This document shows, piece by piece, positions 29,662 through 64,000 of a stretch of 64,000 bases of DNA. Source of the DNA: Amoebidium appalachense. Taxonomy: Eukaryota > Ichthyosporea. The position numbers were made by a program, and so were the translations under genes. The stretch lies in contig CAVNZM010000001.1 in the NCBI GenBank assembly GCA_963693365.1, positions 11,842,001-11,906,000 on the forward strand, written 5' to 3'. Each line of letters begins with the position of its first letter. The first letter of the stretch is position 1. Below the pieces are notes generated by a model. That model made no database searches. It worked only from the letters and a program-made list of their open reading frames with translations, and had not been told where the DNA came from.

Positions 29662-30150
29662 ACACTCGTGACACACATCGGGCAACAAAAAGCATGGAGA
29701 CAAACATACTACACCCTTCTCCCCGAGGCGCGTTTAGTCGCTTTGCCTCCCGCGCCACAGAACCCCCCTCCTCTCCCCCCCTCCCCCCCCCTCTTGGACC
29801 ACTGGGCCACCATCGGCCCCCTTTTAGTGCACACACAATACTCGCTCCCTCCCGTGTGCGCAGGTGGTATGGCATACAGCTATTCTCCCCCGTTCCTCCC
29901 CCTCCCTCCCCGTCCCTTCTAGTTGCTTATGTTGTGGCATAATTATGGTTGCACATTCGAAATTACCAAACCCTCGTGCTAAAGGTCTACTGCGTAGGTG
30001 GCACAAACGAGTTGCCGTGGGTAGGGATTTTGTGAGGCATCCAGTGGTGATGATGGTAAATCGGGTGTGTGATGTCAAGTGCGCGGTCGGGTTCCTGGCT
30101 TTAATTTGTGACTCAAAAGGTGTGACCAGCCTCCGTTGACGCACATCTGT
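28171..30150. other. CT-rich tract and unassigned exon-like fragments
   Basis: 28290-28680 is a long (CT)n-rich block. Around 28837-28890 the + strand reads PEDELPPFAPIGN between a CTTCAG and a GG|GTAGGC. Segments at about 29150-29235 and 29940-30135 are open on both strands. The phases of these pieces do not chain in either orientation, so no gene model is offered. Confidence 0.35.
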
Positions 30151-30538
30151 AAGTAGTACTTACAGTGTCCTGATGTCAACATAAAACTATCAACCAGCCT
30201 AAATGCTATTATAACGGCATAACAGGTTCTTGGGGTGGGGCGTTCTGTGTGTGTACACATGTGATGGTTTTGTGTAGGAGCGCGCGCGCGCGTGTGTGTG
30301 CACACGCGTGTGTTGGAGGCCGGGGGGGGGGGGGGGGGGGGGGGGGGGGAGGGAAGAAAGAGTGGAGGGGGGGGGGGGGGGGGGGGAGGAGGGGGGGCGC
30401 GGTTATATGTGTTCAAGATGGCCATGGGGAGGGGAGCTTGCACTGGCTTGTACGCTGGTGTGTTCATGTGTGTTTGTCTTGGTGAGGGGAAAGAGGGGTA
30501 GGTGGAGGGAGGGGGAGGGGGTGGGGGGGAGGGGGGGT

Positions 30539-30575
<37 letters not shown>

Positions 30576-33500
30576 GGGAGGGAGGGGGTTGGATTATGGC
30601 GAGAGAGAGCCGAGAGAGGCAGTGTGAGAAAGCGAGCAACAGCGCAACTCGGAGGCTCCCGGCAGAATGCCTTGAAGGAGAGATCTTACAGCTGACAAGG
30701 TATCAGGGGGGATGATGTCAAAGAACAAGATCTCGAGGGATCGGGAGGGTGAGGGCTGAAAAAAGTGGCTCTTATTAGGTTGTTTTTGCTCTTCAATAGA
30801 TTCTGGATGCATAAATCAGAGGCAGTTGCACAAACACGTATATAGGATAACACGTGCAACTGTGAGCTTAGCCGTGCCACGGGACGCTTGACGGTGGCGG
30901 CCTCGGGCTGGAATGGCCATAGCGGCTCGCGGCACGCGGTACACGATAGGTGGATCTGACTTGCACAAACATGACATCAGGTTCCTTCCCGCCCGCAGCG
31001 TTAGCCCTATGGAAGTAGAGGGACCTTTAAAAGACCTCTACGACCTTTAACCAAATTCCGGAATTTGGCAAGGCACCAGGCCAAATTCAAATGCATAAAG
31101 ACCTATATTTATGCTCACTAAAGGTGGAAAAAATAATACAAATATAGTCTATACATGTATTAAAATTGAATGGGATACAAGAAAAAGGAAGTGTATCAGG
31201 TAGAAAAGATTAAATGACTGTCCCAGAACACACGTGCCAGGCACGTACGTGTGGGTTACGTGTCTGGGCTCTAAAATATGGACGGAATATACGATTATCG
31301 GAGTGTGCCGCGGGCAAATAGGAAAAAAAATGGGCAGAACAATCGCTTTTCCGGTACTATCATCATTACAGATTGCAACCAACAATGGAACGCACTTTAA
31401 ATGAGAAAAAACGGCAAAATCTTTAAAACAGACTCCGGAATGTGAGTAGTGAATTAGAGGCGATGTTTTTTATTAGATTAGTGCACCAATGGTTTTATGC
31501 CAAACCCAGGGGGAATGCATCACCGGGCGGCCCCTAATGTCGCGTTAAATAGAGCCAATCAAAACACAGAGAACGAATCCATATTTATCAAGTGACAGAC
31601 TTCAGAGTTCCCAGCTGCAGCCATTTTTTTGTCACGAAGAGAGAAACGGAAATAAAACAAAACTCAGCTTGCTTTCACAGGTACTCTGACACTCACTGAA
31701 CAATTCCTGCATCAGACATGCCCCTTGCATTCCTAACCACAATTTGCCGTTCAATGGTGCAGTAGTGCTTATGAGAAACTTTTCCAGTCACTCATTCATC
31801 ATGATCAGCTCGTGAGCAGAACAAAATATATAGCGCGGAAACTACTACTGCTTACTCTGTGACCGTATTGACCCACTCCAAAAAACACAATTGAATAATT
31901 GTACATCAACGTTGCTTTCTTCCTACTAACTCCTAATCGCTACCTTCCATAAAATCCAAAATTATCCTGATGCTTTCAATAGCACAACTGAAATCGTGCT
32001 TCCTGCTCCTTTCAAGCATGCGCTCATGATGCTATCTCTTTCTGTTGTTCCTATTTATTATTAATAAACGCCAGCAGAGGCACTGCAGTGGGAGATAGAG
32101 GGGGGTGGGGGAGGGGGGAGAGGCGGGGGAGGGGGAGGGGGAGGTGGGAAGCGGGGACCCTACACAAACCAGCATGTACACCAGGGGCGCCAGCTAAGGT
32201 TCGTCAATAATCAAACCATGCACTTATTTTGTAGTGTGCTGGTGCCGGTCGCACTAAAAATAGTGTAAGTTGTGGGGGGTTCAGACACTAAGCTTTTAGA
32301 CCCCAGCTTCATTTGGCGCCCGCGCAGCGGGCGCCCAGACCTACTTGTGCTACAACAACAACAAAAAACTGCTGGACATTGCGAATGCACAATCAAGTCC
32401 AACCCTGTCATATGGCAATATATTCGTGAGGGTTGCTCCAAAACTGCCTCAGGATGGTTGCAACTTGGTGTCTCTTTATGCAGCTGTGGCGGCACAAGGT
32501 GACAGGCCCTGGTCGACCAGATGTGCACTCGCATGCATGTGACTGCAAGCTCACATACCGAGTGTTCGACTCACACGTGCGCCCATGCAGCTGCGCCCAT
32601 GCAACAAGAGTCTCGGATGCGGCCGGTGCCGGGCTGCCAGTCCCGGATCCCGCCCGGGGCCCGGCAGTCGTTGAGCTGCTTCAACTGCAGCCAATTTCGA
32701 GCCTTACACGCGTACGACCGTTTAATTTATGATATCCGATTCGGCTGCTGATGAGGCTTTAAATATCGATTGCATACACACATCGGGGCCCTGCCATTAT
32801 CATGATCGGAAGGGAACGCCCCTGCGCCGCGGCGGGTCCCGGGGGGAGGGGGGGGGGGGGGGGGGGGCGGTGGAGGGGGAGGAGGAGAAAGGGGGTGGCC
32901 ATGGGGGGGGGGGGGGGGAGGGGGGGGGGGGAGAGGGGGGGGGGGGGGGCTGATCAGGGCCGGCCCGGGGCCATCATGATGCATGTCGAGATCTCATCCG
33001 AGCCGGCCCTGCGCAACATGCAGCTACAGCTCCAGCGCTGCTCCTAAAGCCTCCTATCGCGACCGATGATGGGCAACATAACATACAGAATCCATAATCA
33101 TGCTGATGTGTCCCGAACTTATCAATATTATCCTGTTGAAGGGACGCCGGATCCTGCAATGACCCGGGGCTTGGTCCATGTACATGTGGGCCACTCCATG
33201 GGTGGATCCAGGCCCGGGGCCCGGCTACTAGTCTCCGGGGCCCCGGGCCCGCCACTGGCGCCGCTGCTAGCGGCCTTAATTATCTGCTGACTTAGTACTC
33301 TACTCCTCCTACTCTACTCATATTGCAATCTGTCAGAAGTAGGAGGCATCAATATTTTCTCTCTCTCATTTTTTATTATAAATCTAGGGGAATTTGTGTC
33401 AATGTGTTGGAAACTTGGCGGCCCGAAGGCTGTCACTGAGCGGCCTCCTGCTGCTCATGATCAGGACGTCACGTGCACAGTCGCTGTCGCGACTCGACAG

Positions 33501-34120
33501 AGTCGACACTGTCCAGTCACTCCAGTGTCGACAGACTCGAGCAGGCAAGGATGCGTCCCTGTCCAATCAGTGTTGATGTGCTTTACACCAATCGTATTAG
33601 AGTAAACAATCCATGCGATTGGCTTATACGTGTTAAATAATGTATGCATGATATCTAGCCAATAGATAAGGCTTACAGGGAATGTTGTGAGTAAATATAT
33701 GGACTTTGTAGTAGACTTTTCTATGGCTATATTATAATGTTTTTGCTTATTGTAATCCAAACTTTATATTCTAGATACCTTTTTTTAGAAGTTTCTCTGT
33801 TTTCCTTTGGTGCGTTCACCTGTGCAGTGTCGTTTATTTGATGCTCTGCGGCGTACCTGCCCCTTGAAGTTGGGCCAGAGGGGTCCACGGCAATAAATAG
33901 TGTGTAAACCCCTCTGGGGTTTTCCTTGCCGAGCGCCGTCGGACAAGAACTGAGTATTCCTACATATTCATACAACGCCAGACCATTGCAACAAATTTAA
34001 TCGAATAGGTGGGCAGCAAAATCTATTTGCTTCAACATCCGTGAGTCCACTGCTAGCGTTTGTTTTTCTGCGGCGCAGACACGTAGTTTTCTGAGTAATA
34101 TCTTACTTCGTCCATTTCCC
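30151..34120. other. intergenic, repeat-rich with GC-rich islands; no gene supported
   Basis: Poly-G runs occupy 30320-30400 and 30510-30575; unique AT-rich sequence follows to about 32090. A perfect GC hairpin (GGCGCCCGC GCA GCGGGCGCC) lies near 32315-32335. GC-rich palindromic stretches with GGCCCGGGGCCC-type motifs occur at 33200-33265, and inverted GTCGAC-containing repeats near 33480-33545. No domain or credible exon chain was recognised. Confidence 0.45.
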
Positions 34121-34970
34121 GTCTAGAGCTTGTCTGAATTCGAAGTTGTTTGGTGCCAGGATTGGCGGGCAACCGGCCCTTTCATGGGTTTGTTTGTACT
34201 TCGGCAGCTCAACTTCTTCTGCATGCACAGGCCGAGCCTTGTTCTCCCACGCAGAGCCCTGTGCTCGGCTTCTAGAGGCCTGCAGCTGGCCGCGCGGGAA
34301 CAAACTGCTGTGTGTATTTGTTGGCTGCGGTGAAAGTGCCGAGCTCACAGTATCCGTGCCGCTGAGCCGGAAAACAACTTGTGCTATGGAGCTGGAAAAT
34401 ACGTCGCGCGCGGTGTGGATGTGGCCAGCGACCAAGGTAAATGCATTATAGTAATGGAAGGGGTTTTCACAGACGTGTGTGAGGGAAAAAATGTACATAC
34501 CTGAAGTGTACAAGGCACCTCTTTTGATGTGTTTTGTGCTCTTTTGTTGTGTTTGTTTTGTGCTGTGTTGTGGATTGTGTTGTTTTGTGTTTTTTTTTTT
34601 GCGTTGTGTTGTGTCGTTTTTTTTTGTTTTTTTTTTTGAGGGTGTGTGTGTTGAGGCTGTGTGGTTGTGTGTTGTGTTTCTGCATTGTGATTCAGTTGTG
34701 TTGTGGTGTGTTGTGTTTGTTTGGCCGAGTTGTGTCAAGTTGTTTGGCCGGGTTGTGTAAGGTTGGATGGAATTGCCATCGTTTTTTCCCCTGCTCAGGT
34801 GCATTGAGTTTTGCAGTCCGAGGCTTGCCCACTCGCCTGATAAAAACTATAGTTCAAGCAGTGAAGAATGCGCTTCACACGACTCTCTCACCTTCTATCC
34901 TCACCCCCTGGTGTACGTATGGTGACAGAAGCAAAAACTTCACGGTGCACAATACTTGTGTCTACTAGGT
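34121..34970 (+). other. possible two-exon fragment of an unidentified gene
   Basis: A segment ending CGACCAAG|GTAAATGC (about 34434) has a strong donor. In one frame it reads GAGKYVARGVDVASDQ and joins in phase 1 to a segment after CTGCTCAG (about 34800) reading ALSFAVRGLPTRLIKTIVQA, which stays open to a TAG at about 34968. Another frame of the first segment is also open. I cannot identify a start or a family, and this could be chance. Confidence 0.25.
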
Positions 34971-35235
34971 GAGATGGTAATAACCTTAATACACATTGCA
35001 CATGGGTAAATTTTATTTGCACCTTTATCAGCAGCCTATTCAATACAGCCACCCTCGGACCTCTGCTGGAATGCAGTACTGTTTGCAGGCCACACAACCG
35101 TGTGCTACATACGTGACTCACTTCATGCATCTACACCACCTGCGCACACACACTTAGTGTCACGCTTCACGCACACGCATGCACACACACACACCCACAC
35201 ACCCACACACCCACCCACACACCCACACACCCACA

Positions 35236-35307
<72 letters not shown>

Positions 35308-35432
35308 AGAAAGTGTACACACACACACACACAACACACACGCACGCACACACGCGCACACACACACACAAACAAACAAGAAAGCACACACACACACACA
35401 CAACACACACGCACGCACGCACGCACCCGCGG

Positions 35433-35516
<84 letters not shown>

Positions 35517-35871
35517 GCACACGCACACGCACAAGCACACACACACACAAAGAGCCTTGGACATAAGGGCTCGTGCAAGCACGTTTGCACACGGCGTACA
35601 TGTAAGCAGTGACAGGCACACATACACACACAAATAAGTACACATCCGCACGCACCCACGCAAAGCCCATGCACGCTGTTCAGCACGACGGACAATGCAC
35701 GCGTATACATGTTGCAGCCACCCACCTAACTTCACATAGGCACGTGCTCAATTCAATTGCTTCCTCGCTTATACACAATCAACAAAATTCCACATGCACC
35801 AACGTGCACCTACAGTCACTGACACAAAGCATATAATATTGCGCACACGTGCGCACGCGCGTGCGCGCGCG

Positions 35872-35929
<58 letters not shown>

Positions 35930-36120
35930 TATGTTTTTCTCCGTCTCTCTATCATACTTACATATATCCTTCACCTATAAACTTACACCATTAAAAACTC
36001 ATGCATGGATTTGGTGGATTGTGAAACTCTAGACGGGTAAGGAATGTGGGCAATAATCCGTCTGATTGGACGGGAGATGCCGCACGTGCACCTACATTCC
36101 ATGCATTATATCAAATGCAG
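34971..36120. other. microsatellite field upstream of the EGF-protein exons
   Basis: 35160-35560 is a dense array of CA-type repeats with CACACC and CACGCA variants; a (GC)n–(CA)n tract lies at about 35860-35926. The first exons of the EGF gene, including any signal peptide, should lie here or farther 5' but I could not locate them. Confidence 0.5.
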
Positions 36121-44269
<8,149 letters not shown>

Positions 44270-44784
44270 AGATAAACTGGGTGAAATTTCAGTGTGTCTA
44301 CATTTTTTGAAAATCGGTTCATATGTTAATCACATGAACTGATTCTGTTAATGTAGATTCATAGTAACTCAGAAAGTAACTTACTAAGTACTCCCCATTT
44401 TCCGCATATGACATAGTTCAGTTTCGAATATAGACAATAGTACGACTTCAAGCAACTGTTGTTAGATTTACATACATAAACATTAGATCTTAGTACTCAT
44501 GTATAGTGCAAGAAATTTGAAAAAAATATCCGAACGAAATTTTGATATTTATCATTAGAATAAAATAGAAAAGCGATGCATTTCGGGATTTTCACATTTA
44601 CGAGTCTGCAAGTAGCCCACTGGACTGGTTCCGTGGGATCATATTTGTGGCGAGTGGATGTGCCTAATATAGTAAAGTCTAAAACCAAATTCAAGGCAGG
44701 TACGTCACTTCATTTAGCATGTGTACGTGTGTGGAGGTAATGGAAACCTTGATGGGGGTTTTCAACTGTCAGTCTCTGAATGCA

Positions 44785-44817
<33 letters not shown>

Positions 44818-45571
44818 ATGGGGGTTTTCAACTGTCAGTCTCTGAATGCACCCCCCCCCCCCCCCCCCCCCCCCCCCAAACACACACACCCAATGGCACA
44901 CGCACACACACACACACTTTGCGAGGAACTCTGTTGCCTTGCTTATGCGTACACGACAGCGTGTAGCGCACGCATTCTTAGCAGACGCATTCCACAAGGT
45001 TCGAGATGGCCAATTGCGGGTTAAATTGTATCCATATTTGGACATTCAATCCATAATACGATTGGTTGATATGACAGAAGGAATCGTCCCTCTTTACATA
45101 CATGTGATGCAGATATAGGTACCTGTACATAGAGTCGAGATAGCCGGAGATAAACTGATATCCAGTCAGGTATGCAGTCAGGTATGCATGTCAATACCTG
45201 TACACGATCCGCTCAGTCACGATCCTCCCGGTCACAAGCACAACTATAAAGACGAACCGACAGGCATGTTGCCTTCAGTTCTATCCATATCCTTATTCCG
45301 TGCTCTCAGTTCCATATTCAACCAAACTCTCTTCTTCTCTCTCTTCTCTTCCCACTCTCCAACGATTTGTTCTTCACATACATTTGTATTCGATCATCCG
45401 ATTGGATACGCAGATATTACATTTATGATTGGCTCACTCGTCACCAATTATCGACATCGGATTGGATGAACCGGCACCGACGAAATGTAAACAAAGCAAA
45501 TAGATCTTAATAGATCTGAATCAATCGATTGACACGACTGCTCGCCGCGGGGACATAACAACAGCACCCAG
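44270..45571. other. spacer with an open exon-like frame at about 44925-45118
   Basis: AT-rich DNA follows the EGF-protein stop. A frame reading RNSVALLMRTRQRVAHAFLA...VRLVDMTEGIVPLYI-like residues is open to a TAG at about 45118. It could be an upstream exon of the next gene, but no phase-compatible donor was found. 45230-45480 contains several GATTGG motifs (inverted CCAAT), suggesting promoter-type sequence. Confidence 0.35.
44753..44877 (+). repeat. tandem duplication: unique 36-bp unit plus poly-C, two copies
   Basis: TGATGGGGGTTTTCAACTGT and the following CAGTCTCTGAATGCA occur at about 44753 and again at about 44817, each followed by a poly-C run of 25-30 nt. The unique parts are identical by eye. 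Confidence 0.95.
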
Positions 45572-46563
45572 CTGCACACTGCCAAGCTGTGCTTCATCGA
45601 TGCCGTCCAGACCTACGTGCGGGTTATTCGATCGCTGGCACCTACCGAACAGAGTTTTTCCACCCAGTACAACAACGTGTACAGAATTTTTCAAAACTTG
45701 AGCCTCTTGAAGTACTACTTCGCGCGACGGGGCCACAAACTTCTTCCTTTTCAGCGAAGCACGGCCCTTTCGACCGGGCCGCTGTGCCATAATGGCAAAC
45801 GGCATGGGGCAGTTTGTCGACCTGACCTTCACGGAGCTCCTGTTCCGTGACCTCGCAGCGGCGCCCGCTTCCCCCGTGTCATTTGATGATGTGTGGGAGA
45901 GTCCCTACATCAAGCACCTGCACAAACTTTTGACCCCCGGGCCCGACTGCTGGCTGCAGAGTGTGGAGGCCGGCTGCGTGACACCCTACTTTAGTACGTT
46001 TTATCACCACAGAAACCCCGTGGACTTGTATGTTGAGAAGGTGGGTCTGTCCTGAGGCGCAGAGAGCATCACAACTAGCCACCGCGGAATGCCCTGTGTG
46101 TGCCTGAGCGCTTAGTTGTGCACGCCAACCTTATGAATTTAAATAATAGTACGACACAAACCAATGATGAGTGAGGAGTCGTGCGTACAGGTTAGCCAAG
46201 CACAGCCCTTGCCAGGGGTGGCGGGAATAACCCATTGGCTCGCTTCACGTTATGCTGTTCCCAAGCCTGGAGTTGGCTGTAACTGTATGTGTGTGTGCAA
46301 CCCATCCGAAGGAGCCCGTGTATGCATGATTGGGGTGGGTGTGGGTGCACGTGCCAATTATTGTTCTCGGTGGATCCCCTAAAGCTTTGTTTACTTGTGA
46401 GGCGGTAAGGGACAGTGTACTAATTGTGCTCATCCGTGCACTCAGACTGGTCTGGTTGGGTCCCTGCTGCCTTCTGACTACAACGAACCCAGTGCCCGGG
46501 CCTTTGCCCACACCGATCCGCTCACTGCAGCTCTTGAACGCAAACAGGTATGCTTCAGCCCAG

Positions 46564-46632
<69 letters not shown>

Positions 46633-46717
46633 CCCCCCCTCCCCCCCCCTCCCCCCCCTCCCCCCCCCCTCCCCCCCCCCCCCTCCCCCCCCCCCCCCCC
46701 CCCCCCCTCCCCCCCCC

Positions 46718-46768
<51 letters not shown>

Positions 46769-47173
46769 AAAAAAAAAAAGGAAAAAAAAGAAAAACGCAA
46801 GAAAGAGAAACCCCCAGCCCAACCAAAGCGCACACACATATAGTACTACCAACACCAAGCCATTGAGCTAGATTTGGTCCAGAAACCCGTGCCTGCAATG
46901 TGTGTGTATGTGTGCCTGAATTTTCGTGTGTGCGTGTGCGTGTGCCCCGCGGTGTGTGTGTGTGTATGTGTGTGTGTGCACGCGTGCACGTGTGTGTGTG
47001 AGCCTGTGTGTGTGTCGGCGCCTGCGCCTGTGCCCGTGCCTGATGTGTGTCCGCAGCTGTTCCGCAGGTACTGACTCTGAGACACACAGAAAACATTGCA
47101 GAACCCCATCAAGGAGTCGGCGTTCATGATGCTCCTGCGTCAGACTGAGTGTGGCACCAAAGATCCAGCTTAG
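45572..47173 (+). pseudogene. unrecognised gene, three exons seen, with a 1-nt frameshift (pseudogene or sequence error)
   Basis: Exon 1 (about 45572-46040, acceptor uncertain) reads AKLCFIDAVQTYVRVIRSLA...LSLLKYYFAR in one frame up to about 45725. From there the +1 frame continues just as credibly: DGATNFFLFSEARPFRPGRC, MANGMGQFVDLTFTELLF, KHLHKLLTPGPDCWLQSVEA, HHRNPVDLYVEK, ending AAG|GTGGGT. Exon 2 (46446-46547) reads TGLVGSLLPSDYNEPSARAF...ALERKQ. Exon 3 (47102-47173) reads NPIKESAFMMLLRQTECGTK and stops at TAG. Exons 2 and 3 join in phase 0. Both sides of the shift look protein-like and share a boundary near CGCGCGACGGGG, so one base is probably lost or gained. I do not recognise the family; upstream exons may exist. 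Confidence 0.5.
46563..46758. repeat. about 195-bp poly-C tract with sparse T
   Basis: Nearly pure C followed by poly-A (46759-46779), filling the intron after exon 46446-46547 of the unrecognised gene. Confidence 0.95.
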
Positions 47174-47657
47174 TTTGAGTTCAAGAAGTAGGATCCTTTT
47201 GTCACTCAAGAAACTAAACGCCTTGATCAACGAGTCGGATGAACCAAGTTCTATGCATGGCAGCCATATGTAACAACTTATATATATGAAGCTGGTTCCC
47301 GTTTTTTGCTTTTTTGTAGCTCCGATAAGAACCTACCTGCCCGTGGCCCACAACACGTATCAGCACCAGCACGCCAGGCACCAGTGTATGTCGGCAGACA
47401 AAACCCCACAATTGGTGGTGGCTTTGATTAAATTAAAGTTTATCGTTTTGTTTTTGATATTTTATTGTCTTGTACCATTACCGCCATCAATAGTGGCAAA
47501 GCTATTAAACACGGATTTGTCTGTGTCAAGCAAAAAGGTCTGACACACAGCAGGAAAATCCAAATGGGAAAATACCGCAAGGATATGGAGTTTATTTTCA
47601 TACGTGCATTTGGAAATAAAATTGACCATCATTATTTCTGGTTTCAGACACGAAAGG

Positions 47658-47700
<43 letters not shown>

Positions 47701-48361
47701 AAAGAAAAAACAAACAAACAAAAAAAAAAATAACCAAAAAAAAAAAAAAAATCAAAGGGAAAAAATTAAAAACATAAAAAAACAAACAAACAAACGAACA
47801 AACAAACCCCCCCTCCCCCCCCCAAAAAAACTCAAGAAAACAAAACATTAAGACAACAACAAAAATACAATTGAAGAAGCTAGTTTGGTACCTCTTATCT
47901 TCGAGCCAGGAATAACCTCTATGCTTAAAACCTACATCACCACATTTTCTAAGACAACCACCACACCATTCATAAGTCAAAAATCCGTACAGTGTAACAC
48001 ATTCTCAAACTCTAATTCCATTGGTTGGTTCGGTCTCCATCTTAACCAAAAAAGGCCAAAAACACGCTGACCGTGGCCCAATCAAGACTCAGCAATCTCA
48101 GGAGGTTGCACCATCGCTGGCTCAGGTGTCGTCATGGCCCTAGGATCTGCAAAAACAAAAATTGACCAATCAGCGACCATCATCCCCATCCCCCCCCCTC
48201 CCCCCCCCCCCTCCCCCCCCCCCCCCCTCTCCTCCCGTGGATCACCACCACAAAAGCCCCATTCACCTTTGTATTCTGCCATGTAAATGGCATGTATTTT
48301 CGGTGGAGTGTCTGTTACACAGGTTCAAGGGGGAAAATCCAGTAGTGTGTATGTGTGTGCG

Positions 48362-48448
<87 letters not shown>

Positions 48449-48832
48449 GTGTGTTTTTTTTTTTTTCTGGGGGGGGGGGGGGGGGGGGGGGGGGGGAATG
48501 ATCAACAATACAGATACAAATGAAGACGTTTGTGAATTGAAAGGAAGGTGGTGTCGTGCCGAATCACAGTGCAGTGTGTATAGTATGTGGGGATAAATAG
48601 GGGTGGGGGGTGGGGGGTGGGTTTGTGGAAAATGTGTGCATGGGTTTGTGTGAGAGAAAGTTTCCGCTGGGGGGGGGGGGGGGGGGTAAAGAGAGGGAGA
48701 GGGAGAGGGAGATCAGGAAGAAAGAGAAAGAGATAGAGAGAAGGGGGGAAGGGGGGGGGGGGGGGGGAGTTGTACAGAGAGAGAGTAATGATGAGGACTG
48801 GGGGGGGGGGGGGGGGGGGGGTAGTAGGTTAA
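47174..48832. other. convergent intergenic spacer, no gene seen
   Basis: Lies between the 3' ends of two convergent genes. Contains a C-to-A compound tract (47660-47703), a (GT)n run at about 48370-48443 followed by T then G homopolymers, and several poly-G runs at 48670-48820. No exon was supported. Confidence 0.55.

Positions 48833-64000
<15,168 letters not shown>

Noticed and set aside
29940-30140. Frames open on both strands (VAHSKLPNPRAKGLLRRW on +, LARGFGNFECATIIMPQHK on -)
   Set aside because: Neither can be connected to other exons in phase, and openness on both strands gives no preference.
33727-33975. 82-codon minus-strand frame with GVYTLFIAVDPSGPTSRG
   Set aside because: Some protein-like feel but no start, splice sites or neighbours to support it.
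35100-35735. Long Cys/Val or His/Thr frames on both strands
   Set aside because: Translations of (CA/GT)n arrays; all frames are open because the repeat has no stop codons.

Overview
The window is eukaryotic nuclear DNA, very probably from a protist. Protein-coding information is cut into short exons (25 to a few hundred bp) with consistent GT–AG phases. The introns are stuffed with poly-G/poly-C runs, (CA/GT)n microsatellites and compound homopolymers. Most long open frames are translations of these repeats. A DHX36-type helicase, a membrane-anchored calcium-binding-EGF protein, a GABA/amino-acid permease and a metazoan-like U1 snRNA together would suit a unicellular holozoan (for example an ichthyosporean). 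That taxonomic guess is inference only.

Layout. (1) 98–16612, +: a 24-exon DHX36-like DEAH/RHA RNA helicase that ends in an unusual Arg/Ser-Arg/Asp tail; its 5' end probably lies outside the window. (2) 19872–20177, -: a small Ala-rich membrane protein. (3) 20985–21147, +: a U1 spliceosomal RNA gene, absent from any ORF view. (4) 23387–25488, -: a two-exon APC-superfamily permease. (5) 25.5–36.1 kb: gene-poor, repeat-rich, with a few exon-like fragments I cannot join. (6) 36121–44269, +: a receptor-like protein with a beta-sandwich carbohydrate-binding-like domain, eight EGF modules on separate phase 1-1 exons, a TM helix and a basic tail; three of its junctions or frames look damaged. (7) about 45572–47173, +: an unrecognised gene with a 1-nt frameshift. 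(8) 48833–64000, -: at least 22 phase-compatible exons (about 800 aa in window) of an unrecognised protein ending in a multipass membrane domain; a tRNA-Arg(ACG) gene sits in its last intron.

The most striking pattern is repeated local duplication of exon/intron junctions. Short copies of an exon's 3' or 5' end, with the adjoining intron and splice signal, sit 70–300 bp from the real junction in at least five places in two unrelated genes. One copy in the helicase differs from its exon only by synonymous changes; one copy in the membrane gene is an intact, in-phase 63-bp candidate exon. Two foldback (MITE-like) elements also sit in introns.

All exon boundaries were read by eye from frame, splice consensus and family similarity. 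No database search or transcript evidence was available.
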